Below, in pieces: positions 11,241-21,757 of a DNA stretch of 64,000 nucleotides (the first letter of the stretch is position 1; each line of letters starts with the position of its first letter). Origin of the DNA: Vishniacozyma victoriae (lineage: Eukaryota > Basidiomycota > Tremellomycetes > Tremellales > Bulleribasidiaceae); contig JADPYG010000002.1 in the NCBI GenBank assembly GCA_017654735.1, positions 1 through 64,000 of the forward strand, given 5' to 3'. The notes under the pieces are model-generated. The model saw only the letters and a list, made by a program, of their open reading frames with translations. It did no database searches and was not told where the DNA came from. A program made the translations under genes and the position numbers.

Positions 11241-12119
11241 ATGTCGCAGCCTGATTTCATCCACAACAATCATGATACGAGCTACGAATACATCTCGCCG
11301 CTGCAACACGACCTCGTCGGGAAGCATGTTTTGATTACCGGTGCCGCTTGGCACGACGGTGTGGGAGCCGCAACTGCCACTGCTTATGCCCGAGCAGGCG
11401 CTTCTGTGATCGCCATCTGCGACATTCATGAGATCTCCGGGGACATCGAAGCTCGTCTATTAGCCGCGGCCGCTGACGCCGGACGATCTAAGCCCGTCGT
11501 GATCACCGGCCACGTCGATATATCCAGTCTCCCCAGTGTGCAAGCTCTCCACGACCGTTTCTTGTCGGCACTCGACTCGCGTCTCGATATCCTCGTCAAC
11601 AACGCAGCGGTAATGGAGCCTCTGGGAACTATTCTCGACGCTGATCCCGACGTTTACTGGCAAACGTGGGAAGTCAACATACGTGGTTTATTCAACATGA
11701 CGCGAACTTTTTTGCCGATGTTACTTTCAACGCGGGGGCTCTGTACGGTAGTCAATGTGGCATCGTCTGGCGCTCTCAGTCCTCGCCCACTCAGCTCTGG
11801 GTATCGCACCTCCAAGCTGGCAGTCTTAAGATGGACAGAGAATACCCAGCTCGATTTCGCAGACAGCGGACTGCTCATGTACTGTGTGAACCCTGGAGCG
11901 ATAAAGACGCAAATCACCGTGACGCAGCCGGATGCAGTTCGGAACATGCTACCTCATAAACCGGAGATGGCCGGCGACACTATCGTCTGGCTATCTGCGG
12001 AAAGAAGGGAGTGGTTGGCTGGGCGGTACGTGAGCTGTCCTTGGGACATGGAAGAATTGATGGCACGAAAAGAAGAGATCATGGAGGATGACAAGCTAAA
12101 GATGAGGATCGCATATTAG
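11241..12119 (+). CDS. short-chain dehydrogenase/reductase (SDR), intronless
   Basis: A single exon of 292 residues begins at the first in-frame ATG (MSQPDF). The NAD(P) site is LITGAAWHDGVGAATA, a variant of TGxxxGxG. D in ICDIHE after the second strand points to NAD preference. NNAA, N in WEVNIRG, S in NVASSGALS and the catalytic YRTSK (Y-x3-K) are all present, so it should be active. It follows the adenylation-reductase on the same strand by about 280 bp. It may act on that enzyme's aldehyde product, but this is inferred from position only. The absence of introns in an intron-rich neighbourhood is notable and could mean transfer, retroposition or simple loss. Confidence 0.88.
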   Translation: MSQPDFIHNNHDTSYEYISPLQHDLVGKHVLITGAAWHDGVGAATATAYARAGASVIAICDIHEISGDIEARLLAAAADAGRSKPVVITGHVDISSLPSVQALHDRFLSALDSRLDILVNNAAVMEPLGTILDADPDVYWQTWEVNIRGLFNMTRTFLPMLLSTRGLCTVVNVASSGALSPRPLSSGYRTSKLAVLRWTENTQLDFADSGLLMYCVNPGAIKTQITVTQPDAVRNMLPHKPEMAGDTIVWLSAERREWLAGRYVSCPWDMEELMARKEEIMEDDKLKMRIAY

Positions 12120-13168
12120 ATAGACACGTCTTCGGTGTCTGGCTGTTCGATCAGATTAGAGTACCTGCTACAGTTGTGAGCCGACTTTGCAAGCGCAATA
12201 TGTGACACCGCGCTCAAGATATACATCCCCCACCTAGCGGGATTGGGGGCCTAATCTCCCGAAAGACAACACCTTAACGCACGCTTCTATACAGCAGTGC
12301 TTGTATTAGCCTTCTGTACCCGCCCCTGATGAGCTCATGAAGCACAACAGAGTTGCCAACTCGAGCCGGAGGTCAAGCTTATCCTGATCGACGTCGGTCC
12401 GTGAAGGAGAGTTATGCCGAGATGTAAGGACCTGCCCCAACTCTGTCAGGCAGACTGCCGCCTGAGAGCGTCTCGCTCTTTCGAGTATACATGGTTAGAA
12501 TGTACGGCCTGAAGCCTTTGCGAATGACGTGCTGCGAATGCGCACTCCTAGCAAACGCCTCGAGAAGATACCTATACTCCAATTGGATGTTAATGCAGGA
12601 TTATGCCGGTGAACACATCTAGTACAGTCAAACTCAAATATCGGTAGATATCTCTCTGTTTACACACCAATCGAGACCCGCAGGCAGGCATCGGTATCGC
12701 AAGACCAAATATGTCCGGCTGTTGGAGGGATCGGGGTAGCATCCGCGCGCCCAGTCGCTGAGTCGCTACATTGAACTACCCGAGCTCACGCAATACCCTT
12801 TAGGCCCGGCATAGGGGCGAGCTGGAGATCCAGCATGAGAGCATAACACATGTGTCTGTAGTGCCGACGACCTGTCACATGTATTGGCTGGGCTCTTATC
12901 TTTCCTTATCGGTAACGTCTATTCTGAGCGAGCTATGACAGGTGCCACCAATTAGTATTTGACGGCGCAAGGGAAGGAGAAAGTCCGGAACTTGCCGGAT
13001 CATGGGTCACAAGGCACCGCTAAGCTCAAAATAACTGATTTTCCCCTACTCGAAATTTATTCGACGGGGAGTCCCGGTCGTCGTCGGCTCATGGCTACTT
13101 GAAAAGCGCTCCAATGGACAGGCTGCTCATCTTCTCGACTCGCGTGACGTTTTACTACATACACAATC
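12120..13168. other. intergenic stretch of about 1 kb before the amino acid permease
   Basis: No open frame with coding character was found. The only recognisable element is a pair of GATA sites near 12895-12911, listed separately. Confidence 0.5.
12895..12911 (-). promoter_or_regulatory. paired GATA sites upstream of amino acid permease
   Basis: On the minus strand, CGATAAG (12905-12911) and AGATAAG (12895-12901) lie 10 bp apart, about 260 bp before the permease start. Paired HGATAR sites are typical targets of fungal nitrogen-catabolite GATA factors, which control amino acid permeases. The fit with the gene product supports the call, but the motif is short. Confidence 0.45.
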
Positions 13169-15226
13169 ATGTCTTTTGACGAAAAAGACGGTTACGACAA
13201 GGTCGGCACGAACGGTATCCAGGCATCGTCTGGTCCAGCCTACGGTGCAGATGCTCAGCTACCCAAATCTGACTTGGAACACAATGGAGCGGAAGGTACG
13301 TCTATGTCACTAATGTAGAAACAGTCGCTTACAAGCAGCAGCCTCGGCAGATGGACATGTCAACCGAACTCTCAAGGAGCGACATCTTTCCATGATTGCC
13401 CTCGGTGGAGCTATCGGAACTGGTGAGTGTCCTCGCACCCTTCCCCATTGGTTCTACGCTGACGAATCAAGGTCTATTCGTCGGTTCAGGTGCTGCATTG
13501 GGCACAGGTGGACCTGTTGGTGCTTGGCTTGCCTACATTATCATGGCTATCATGGTGTACTCGATGATGATTGCCCTTGGAGAGATGGGTAGTTTGATTC
13601 CAACCAGTGGAGCATTTACCCACTATTGCGCTCGATTCGTCGACCCCGCTCTCGGATTTGCTACTGGAATCAACTACTGGTGTGCGTGCACCCATCACTT
13701 TTTCAATTAGCGCTAATAGATACAGACAGTTGGGCAATCACCATTCCTGTAGAGGTCGTGGCCACTTCGATCGTCATCAGTTACTGGGGTACGTCCATCA
13801 ATTCAGTGGTCAAACTGCGCTGACAAACAGACTCTGTCACTCATCCTGCTGTATACATGACCGTGTTCTTGGTCCTCATTCTCGCCGTCAACTTCCTCGG
13901 CACAAGGGTTTTCGGAGAGATGGAATTCTGGTTCTCGAGTTTGAAGGTCATCGCTATTGTCGGCCTCATCATTCTCGGTATCATCCTCATGGCTGGAGGT
14001 GGACCCAACCACGATCCCATCGGTTTCCGATACTGGAGAAATCCAGGTGAGTCATGCGAGGGTTGGTGTTGGTACTCCGCTGATTCTGCAGGTCCGTTCA
14101 ACCAGGTGTCTATTGAAGGTGGTGACTCTTCCATTCCCGGCACCACTGGTCAATTCCTCGCTTGGTTCGCATGCCTCATCCAGGCAGCCTTCTCTTTCCT
14201 CGGAACCGAGATCATCGCAACTACTTTCGGAGAAGCCCAGAACCCCCGAAAAGCCGTTCCCAAGGCCATCAAGCGTGTCTTCTTCCGACTTATGGTCTTT
14301 TACGTTTTGGGTATCTTCATCATCGGTGTCCTTGTCGCCTACGACGACCCAGCACTCCTCGACGGCAGTGGTACCGCAGCCGCCTCGCCTTTCGTCATTG
14401 CTATTCGAAATGCCGGTATTCCCGCCCTGCCCTCGATTGTGAACGCCGTCGTCTTGATCGCCGCATGGTCTGCCGGGAATGCCGACTTGTATGCCGCCAG
14501 TCGAACTCTCTACGCATTGTCATTGGAAGGTCAGGTGCCCCGAGTATTCCGAAAGTGCACCAAGCGGGGACTTCCCATCTGGTGTGTAGCCATCACCGCC
14601 CTCTTTGGCTTCCTGGCCTACCTCAATGTCGGAAGCTCCACTGCTGGACAAGTCTTTACATGGCTCTACAATATCTCGACCATTGCTGGTATCTTCACCT
14701 GGTGGTAAGTGGGCGTCGGTGATAGCTTGACCTGGCTTACATTCAGGGCTATCTTGCTCAGTTATATCCGTTTCTACCACGGCTTGAAGGTTCAGGGCAT
14801 CAGTAGGGACAATTTCCCTTACCGAGCGCCATTCCAGCCGTACTTGTCTTACTTCGGAGTGAGTGATGTTGAGCCGCACGAGCTTAACGACCTTGCTTAC
14901 ATGTAGTTCATTTCGTTCTCCGTCGTCCTCCTTTTCAACGGCTTCACCGTCTTCCTCAAAGGCAATTGGAACGTCAGCTCTTTTATCGCTTCGTACATCG
15001 GTAAGTAGTCACATGAGATGGGTGGCCATCCGCTGACCACATAGGTCTACCAATATTCTTCATCGCGTGGCTAGGATGGAAGCTCGTCAAGAAGACCAAG
15101 ATGGTACCCCTCGCCGAGATCGACTTCGTCACCGGAATGAGGGAGCTAGACGAGCAACAGGCGGAGGATGACGAGCGATTTAAGCCCGATACCAAATGGA
15201 AGAAGTTTGTATCGGTGCTATTCTAG
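13169..15226 (+). CDS. amino acid permease (APC superfamily, GAP1/AAP family)
   Basis: The gene starts at ATG in TCATGTCTTTTGACGAAAAA and encodes about 540 residues in many exons. After a hydrophilic N-terminus comes the family opening, LKERHLSMIALGGAIGTGLF, then GSGAALGTGGPVGAWLAY and GEMGSLIPTSGAF. Mid-protein it has FSFLGTEIIATTFGEAQNPR. Twelve hydrophobic segments are expected. It ends with a charged cytosolic tail. Members import amino acids with protons across the plasma membrane and are removed from the surface when nitrogen is plentiful. The lysines near both termini would fit ubiquitin-driven endocytosis, which is inference. Which amino acids are carried cannot be read from the sequence. 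Two GATA sites upstream fit nitrogen control. Confidence 0.93.
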
Positions 15227-15462
15227 ATCGTAGCCGTGATAATGACATTCCACTATAGTTCTTGACGCTCAGATCTGCCGGCAGTCACTACTGACTAGAC
15301 AGCTTGCTTGGTAACTCGAACCTCCACGATCTGCACCCCAGCCGAGGAGGGCTACACCCGTAGGATTCTTTGTTGAGCGACTGATTGCATAGTGTTCTCG
15401 TCCTGTCTATGTTTCTTGACGGACCAAGCTCCATGCCCGGCAGAGTGGTCTCGTAAACGAGC

Positions 15463-17374
15463 TTAGCTCGCCAGACCCAAGAAGAACAGGACCCAAGCCG
15501 TCACTACAAACCCAGCCAAAAGAGCCAAGCAGGAATAGGTGACCCATGGCACTGGAACTCGTCGAAGTAACGGGTGGGCACGCCTTTCCTCCTTCGGAAT
15601 CGTGCTTTCGATGCCGTCCCTCTGCTTTCGCGTCATTGTTAACCCCGATCCGAGGTATATCTTGTCGATCAGAATATATCCTATGCCAAGCGCAAACGCC
15701 CAGGCTTTGATGCCGATGGTCAACTTGAGGACGCGGTCGTAGCCCTTGCCGGGTGTCCTGTCTTGGATGCGTCCGTAACTGACATCCTAGATCATCAGCG
15801 ATGACTAGATGTACTGCTGAACCCACCATTACCACGCTACCCGAGTTGTTGAACGCTCTCCATACTGTCTATCAGTACTGAAGTGGCCTCGGGAATACGA
15901 GATACCTCCAAAAGCGGTCCCTATCAAGCGGTGATCGGCAACGAGCAGATGCAATGCCATTTCTACAAGGGTCAGGAAGCTATTTCAATGAGCGAGGGTC
16001 CTTACGCAACGGGGCAGAATTGATGACACCAGCAAGACTGGCAAACACCAATGCGACCATCGGGTGGACATCGGTGTATCCAAGCAGCGAACAAGAGGTA
16101 ATCCAGAGCAAGGGAGCCAAAGCGACATAGTGGAATCGATGACCCCACCTGTCTACACAGTAGCCAAATATAGGAGCCATCACCACCTGATAGTCAGTCT
16201 TGACTAGTGCATGGAACGGAGTAACATGCCTGAATCACAGTACTTCCGCTCTGCAGAAACCCAGCCGTTGCTTCGGTATATCCCATCCTACAGCTCAGTT
16301 ATGACCACACACAAAGCTCACATTCTGATAATATCCGCCCTGGCAACCGAGAAGCCACCTGCTGCTCCTGATTGCAAGAGCTGAGTGGCGGGGAGCATCC
16401 AGAAGCACCAGGGTAGGAGCCACAGCGATTCGAGTGAAAGCAGCTTTCGAGCTCCTCCGGCTTGCGAACGTTCTCTACCTGTTGAAACGCGATACTGGGC
16501 CGGCATCTTCCTTTTCGCATAGTACAGATAGGCAAAGTTGAGTAAAGATGAGAACCCGCAAAACGCGACGGGGATCCAAAAGACGTAGTTGGTACCAAGC
16601 GAGTCTCGGATGGGGATGGCCGCGGCTTCCGAAGCTAGGCTGGTTGCGCTGGCGATTGCATTCTCGAGACCGAAGGCAAAAGCAAGACCTTGTCGTCGAC
16701 CGAAAGCATGAAAAAAGACCTGCTGGCAAGAGTCGAGCAAGGCTGTCCCAAAGCCTTGCAAGATATATCCACCAGCCAGCACACGCCAATTGCCGATCTG
16801 AACGCCTGAAGCTGCGACTAGGCTGCCGACAAGGATAGTAGTAGTGCAGATCGGAGCGACCACGTCTACCCCCACCCAGTCCAGGATGATACCGCCGATA
16901 AGCGGCCAAATGCTGCCGGTCAGCTCACATCATAAAGCCACAATTGTGCACCTACGAGTTGACGATAGCATCGGCCGAGCTGATCACACCAAATTGTTCG
17001 TTGTTGATTCCCATCTCATTTCTTAGTGTGTTACGCAATGGACCGAGAGCCGAGTTGGCCCAGTTCATCCCTGTTCATCAGCATGCTCTCGCCCGATCAC
17101 CTCACCTATTGGCATTGCCATCGCTGCTGCCAAGCTAATCCATTTTACAGTCCAAGGTGCATCGGGACTGTCAGAATCGTCTTCCTAGAACATCTGTCAG
17201 ATGAGGTTGAGGAGCAATGCGGAATGTACTGACAGGTCCTTCCGAGTTCCTCTCTTGCTGGAGCGCCTTTTCATCTTTGTTACTTGGCCCAAGAGAGTCG
17301 GACGTCTTGGTTTCCAGGTTGCTTTCATGATGTCTATCGTTCTGTCTGTACAATAACTCGTTTGTGGACGACAT
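15463..17374 (-). CDS. MFS transporter, MFSD1-like
   Basis: About 500 residues in many exons. A Ser/Glu/Lys-rich N-terminus precedes the membrane part. An early cytosolic/TM1 segment reads MNWANSALGPLRNTLRNEMG and is followed by GVISSADAIVNS and WPLIGGIILDWVG, the arrangement of MFSD1-type proteins. Later segments include GYILQGFGTALLDSCQQVFF, PIFGYCVDRWGHRF and GTAFGVWRAFNNSGSV. It ends with a hydrophobic last helix, FFLGLAS. Mammalian MFSD1 is a lysosomal dipeptide uniporter; fungal members are poorly studied, so a vacuolar role is inference. Several introns interrupt the N-terminal third, where exon borders are least certain. Confidence 0.75.
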
Positions 17375-17806
17375 GGTGACTCCAAAGTGAAAGTCTGCGC
17401 TGTACCAAGTCGTCTCTCATGCAAAACTTTCTCTTATCTGATAGTTCCTCACCGGCCGAAGTGAAACTTAGGGCAGGGCCTTATTGCTTGGCATTGCGAG
17501 GATATGGGTCCGGGATGAGGGAATAAAACCTCTGCCCAGAAGCGCTGCTTGCAAGGTTGAATGCACGTGCTGAGAACCGAAACGGCAACGCTACAAGTAT
17601 GGCTGCAAGCGAGGGGGTGTTTGAGCTTAGTGGAAAGGTGAGAAGAGCCAGGTGAATCTCTTGGCAGACCCAGCTCCCGTTGGGAGTCCTTGCCCGCGGC
17701 GCTGACCCATGTCTGGGTCGCTTATCATCTCAGGGACGGTAGGCATAACAAGTCTACTGGTGCTGATGTATCCGGACCAGGACTCGTGACTTTGCTTGAC
17801 CTCGCA

Positions 17807-18705
17807 TCATACCCCCGTGACAACAAAGGTCGGCTTTCTCGACCGTGTCCTGACTAAATCACCATTTATCATGTCTGATGCGTCCACTGCAAAGGTCAGT
17901 TGTATCCGTGTATCAATAGTAATAGCTGTACCTCGGTATGCGGTAGCCTCCAATGTATCCGCCAATCCCGCAGCAAAATTCCTTTTGATACATCTCTCGC
18001 GGGCGACACTCCGCGGTGTATCGACATAGATTGATAAGTCAATATGGTCGCTGACTTCGCTCCACCCAGGTTCATCCAATATCGTATACAGCCCTTCTAT
18101 GATAACTATCCTATTCGATGGCAGAAGAGGAATGGGCGAGGGGACCGGGTCTTTGATGTGGTGCTCGAATGTCGGAAAGCCTAGTGGAGATGAGGAGTCG
18201 TACTTTGCGCATTTCACAAAGCGACTATACTCGTCTAGGTCATACGTGAATGGGGCACCCTGTCAATCAGAAGCATCCTCAGACCTCAGGTGGAAAGACT
18301 CACTCGACGAGCGAAAGCTTCTTCGGGATCAGGGAACATGGCCAGCTCGGCGCGGGGTATGTGCCAGCCATCTAGTCCAACGCATCGGGCCACACCGGTT
18401 GCTCGGGAGGTCGAGTCGTCCAAATTGAAGTCGGAGTTTTCACTGGTAGGAGAGCTCTGGGAGGAACACAATATAGTGTTGACGCGATCCGCCAAAGGAT
18501 ATGCGATGGTAGACTTCCCGGAACCAGGGATACTAGACCGTTAGAATGCACCAAAAGACATGAGACAATGTACCCTGCGATACCGACCAGTAGGCGACTC
18601 CCTTTTTCTAGTCTGTTCCGTTAGCTTGGAAACGCAGGAATCCTCAACTTACTGCTTGAAACGGTCGATGAGCTCGTGGGCGAGGGAGTCGATGATCTGA
18701 TCCAT
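17807..18705 (-). CDS. P-loop kinase of the uridine kinase/phosphoribulokinase group (YFH7-like)
   Basis: About 238 residues in five exons. The Walker A motif, GIAGIPGSGKST, is assembled across an intron (near 18543-18587). The hallmark segment is GLDGWHIPRAELAMFPDPEE followed by ARRGAPFTYD, typical of YFH7 and related uridine-kinase-like proteins. A Walker B-like IIEGLYTILDEP follows, then the basic lid RSVARERCIKRNFAAGL. Yeast Yfh7 is an ATP-dependent kinase of unknown substrate, and pantothenate or nicotinamide riboside kinases share the fold. The start ATG gives MDQIIDSLAHELIDRFKQ. It lies head-to-tail with the MFSD1-like gene, and no functional link is evident. Confidence 0.83.
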
Positions 18706-19320
18706 CGTATGCGATGGGGAGTACGATGGTATGATGAGTGATAAGTGTAGACGCCAACCTCGCTGCCTGGATCACAATTCGTATGCGGAGGAGATATCCT
18801 TGGACTGCCATCCTGTGTAATCCGCGGATTCTGTATTAGCCATCGCTTCGCTGCCCCGCTCGGATGCCTCTGCTGCAGCGGCCTTTCGCCTGGAACGACC
18901 AAAAGCAGTCCGCCGAGAACACGCGATGGACGTCCGATGTCGAACACTTTCGAGACGCACATAATAGCCCCAGCCGGAGTTGCCAAGGCTAATTGTGGAG
19001 TGGATCAGTCCGCAAACAGGGCACTTGCACGAGAGTGCGGACTCTTCGACAAGGGAGACCCTTGGGAGCTGCCAAGCCTCTGCTCGGGGGTGTTCGGGCC
19101 GGAGTTGCGGCAGTGGTAAGCGTGCGGACTCATCTATTCCGCTCGCCTCTCCTTGCGCCCCCATCACATTTCCTCGTGGCGCTCCGCAAGCGGCCTTAGC
19201 GGAGAATCTTTCCAGGTAACCTCGCTTCTCAATCTTCTATAAGAACAATACCCCAGACAGACATGTTGCGCCCACTTACACCCTCTTCGATATTCATATC
19301 ATCACTCTTGTCAAGCTACA
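18706..19320 (+). promoter_or_regulatory. divergent promoter region with TATA box for the sugar transporter
   Basis: This 615-bp spacer separates the kinase (minus) from the sugar transporter (plus). TATAAG at 19238-19243 lies about 80 bp before the transporter ATG. An open frame on the minus strand with a CPVC motif (18772-19167) was judged accidental. Confidence 0.4.
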
Positions 19321-21520
19321 ATGTCGAAAGCAGACACAAGTACCGAGGACGTCCTCAAGGGCGGGGACGACAAGCTCATCGAGCGATCAAATTACCCCAC
19401 TGCCTCAAATGGCCAGCGTGAATCAAGTGTCTTTGGATTATTCAAGGATGGTCGAATGTGAGTGTCTGCCTGCAAGCTGCGATCATATAGCTAATATTTG
19501 CTAGATTATTCATTACTCTTATGGCCACTGTTGGAGGTTTCCTCTTCGGTTACGATCAGGGTGTCGTTGGTAACGTCTTGGTGCTTGAGCGATTCGGTAG
19601 CGATTTCCCAAGGTTCTTTGCCGACGAGAATATCAAGGTGGGTAACTCCTTCGCAGACTATGGCAGAGAAGCTGATAGCCAGGGCTGGTTCGTATCATCA
19701 CTCTTGCTCGGAGCATGGTTTGGCTCTCTGATCAGTGGTCCAATTGTGGACAGACTTGGTCGAAAACGAAGTATCATGGCGCAGAATGTTATCTTCCTCG
19801 TTGGATCCGCCTTACAAACGGGAGCTACTAAGGAAGGTGGGTAGTGATCTTACATTCATGATTTGACCGCTGATTCGGTAGCACACCATTTTGCCGGCAG
19901 AGTCTTGGCCGGTATTGCCATCGGAGGTCTTACCCATGTCGTACCCATGTATATCGCCGAGGTGAGTAAAGAGAACGGGAAACACAACAGCGCTGACCTC
20001 GTCAGCTGGCTCCTTCGTCTATTCGTGGATCTCTTGTCGCACTTCAACAATTGGCCATCACTCTTGGTGTGAGTATTGCTTATACAGAGTGATCATGCGA
20101 GCCACACTTACAACACAGATCCTGTTCAGTTACTGGATCGCGTTTGGCACCTCTCACATCGGCGGCACTCGGTGTGCTCCCGAGGTTCCCTACACCGGCC
20201 CCATCTCTAACGGCCGTGCTACTTTCAACCCATACACCGACGTGCCAGAGGGCGGATGTACCGGTCAAAGCGAAGCAGCCTGGAGAATCCCAGTTGGCCT
20301 ACAGATGCTCCCCTCACTCGGTCTTCAAGTCGGCATGTTCTTCATGCCTTACTCTCCCAGATGGCTTGTCGAGAAGAATAGGGACGAGGAGGCGAAGAAT
20401 ACCTTGTCATACCTCCGAAAGCTTCCCCAGGATGATGCCGACGTATTGGTCGAATACCTCGAGATCAAAGCCGAGGTTCTTGCTGTACGAGAAATCGAAG
20501 CTGCCAGGAGCGACAAAGCAACCACTAAGTTCGGTAAGTTCCTCCGACCTTACCGAGACCTTGTTTCCTCCAAATCGAACGCCAAACGTCTTTTCATCGG
20601 ATCCGTGGTTATGTTCTACCAGCAATTTATCGGTTGTAACGCTATCATCTACTATGCTCCTACCAGTGAGTTGACCAACCTACTAGTCAATAAGTCTGCT
20701 TACATTCCCAGTCTTTGCCAGTCTTGGTCTGGATCCCAACACCACATCTCTCCTAGCAACCGGAGTCTATGGTATTGTCAACACAGTCTGTAAGTACACA
20801 TGTGCAATAATGGTCCTCCCAATCTTGGCTAACGTGTAGTCACTCTACCTGCTGTCTTCTTTTTGGATCGACTCGGTCGACGACCTCTATTGATGGCTGG
20901 AGCTGTTGGATGTTTCTTCTCTCTGATCATGGTCGGATCTATGATTGCGGCTTACGGTGGAACTTTCGACGTCAACCCCATGCCAGGTCACGTTGCTATC
21001 GGTTGGTGACATTTGACAGACGACTGAGATCTGCTGACCACCTCAGCCTTTGTATACATCTACGATGTCTTCTTCTCCTTCTCATGGGCGCCCATCGGAT
21101 GGGTCTTGCCCTCTGAGATTTTCAACCTCTCCACTCGATCCACTGGTGTTTCCATCACCACGTCATGTACTTGGATGAGCAATTTGTGCGTTCTATTCTG
21201 TCATCCCCAAAGACTCAGCTGACCGGTCAGTATTATTGGTCTCGTATCCCCCATGATGTTGGCCAACCTCGACCACGGAGGAACCTACTTCTTCTTTGCG
21301 GCTTTCGCCATTATGGGTTTCTTGACAGTCTGTAAGTATCTTCTCTTTCGCCAGTGCTCATCCTGATCCGACAGACTTCTTCATTCCCGAGACGCGCCTC
21401 AAGACATTGGAAGAGATGGACGAGGTCTTTGGCGCAGAGCAGTCTACAGAGGAGCGTCAGACAGTGTACCAGATCAGGCGCCAGCTTGGATTGCCAACTT
21501 CGGACTCTCCAGTTGTCTAA
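19321..21520 (+). CDS. sugar porter (MFS, hexose/pentose transporter family)
   Basis: About 550 residues in roughly ten exons. Sugar-porter signatures run through the length: FGYDQGVVGNVLV, GPIVDRLGRKRSI, GRVLAGIAIGGLTHVVPMY, PYSPRWLVEKNRDEEA (PESPRWL type), QQFIGCNAIIYYAPT, FFLDRLGRRPLL, PSEIFNLSTRSTG and the final PETRLKTLEEMDEVF. Twelve membrane helices are expected. It acts at the plasma membrane as a proton symporter or facilitator for a monosaccharide or polyol. Q-Q-x-x-G in helix 7 fits glucose or xylose transport, but the substrate cannot be fixed. A Zn2Cys6 regulator begins 240 bp downstream on the same strand and may control it. Confidence 0.92.
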
Positions 21521-21757
21521 TTGTAGCTTAGTCTTGGAAGGAATTCATTGCAAGACGGGAATAAGGAATTCTTAGGGCAACAACATGTAGGATCATGCAT
21601 GTATTATTGTTGAAATCGAGCGTTGGCTTGCGCCGCCCTAGCGGGCAAACACGGAGGAATGTGCGCTTTACCCCGGCCCCCCAGTTTAGCGCTTTGCGCT
21701 CGGACTTTTCTGGCGGACAATAGTTTCTATCACTCATCCCGCTTCCCGTCCGTTATC

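Noticed and set aside
18772..19167. 131-codon minus-strand frame with CKCPVC motif
   Set aside because: The cysteine pattern is incomplete for any zinc domain I know, the rest is Arg/Ala-rich, and it overlaps the promoter side of two divergent genes.
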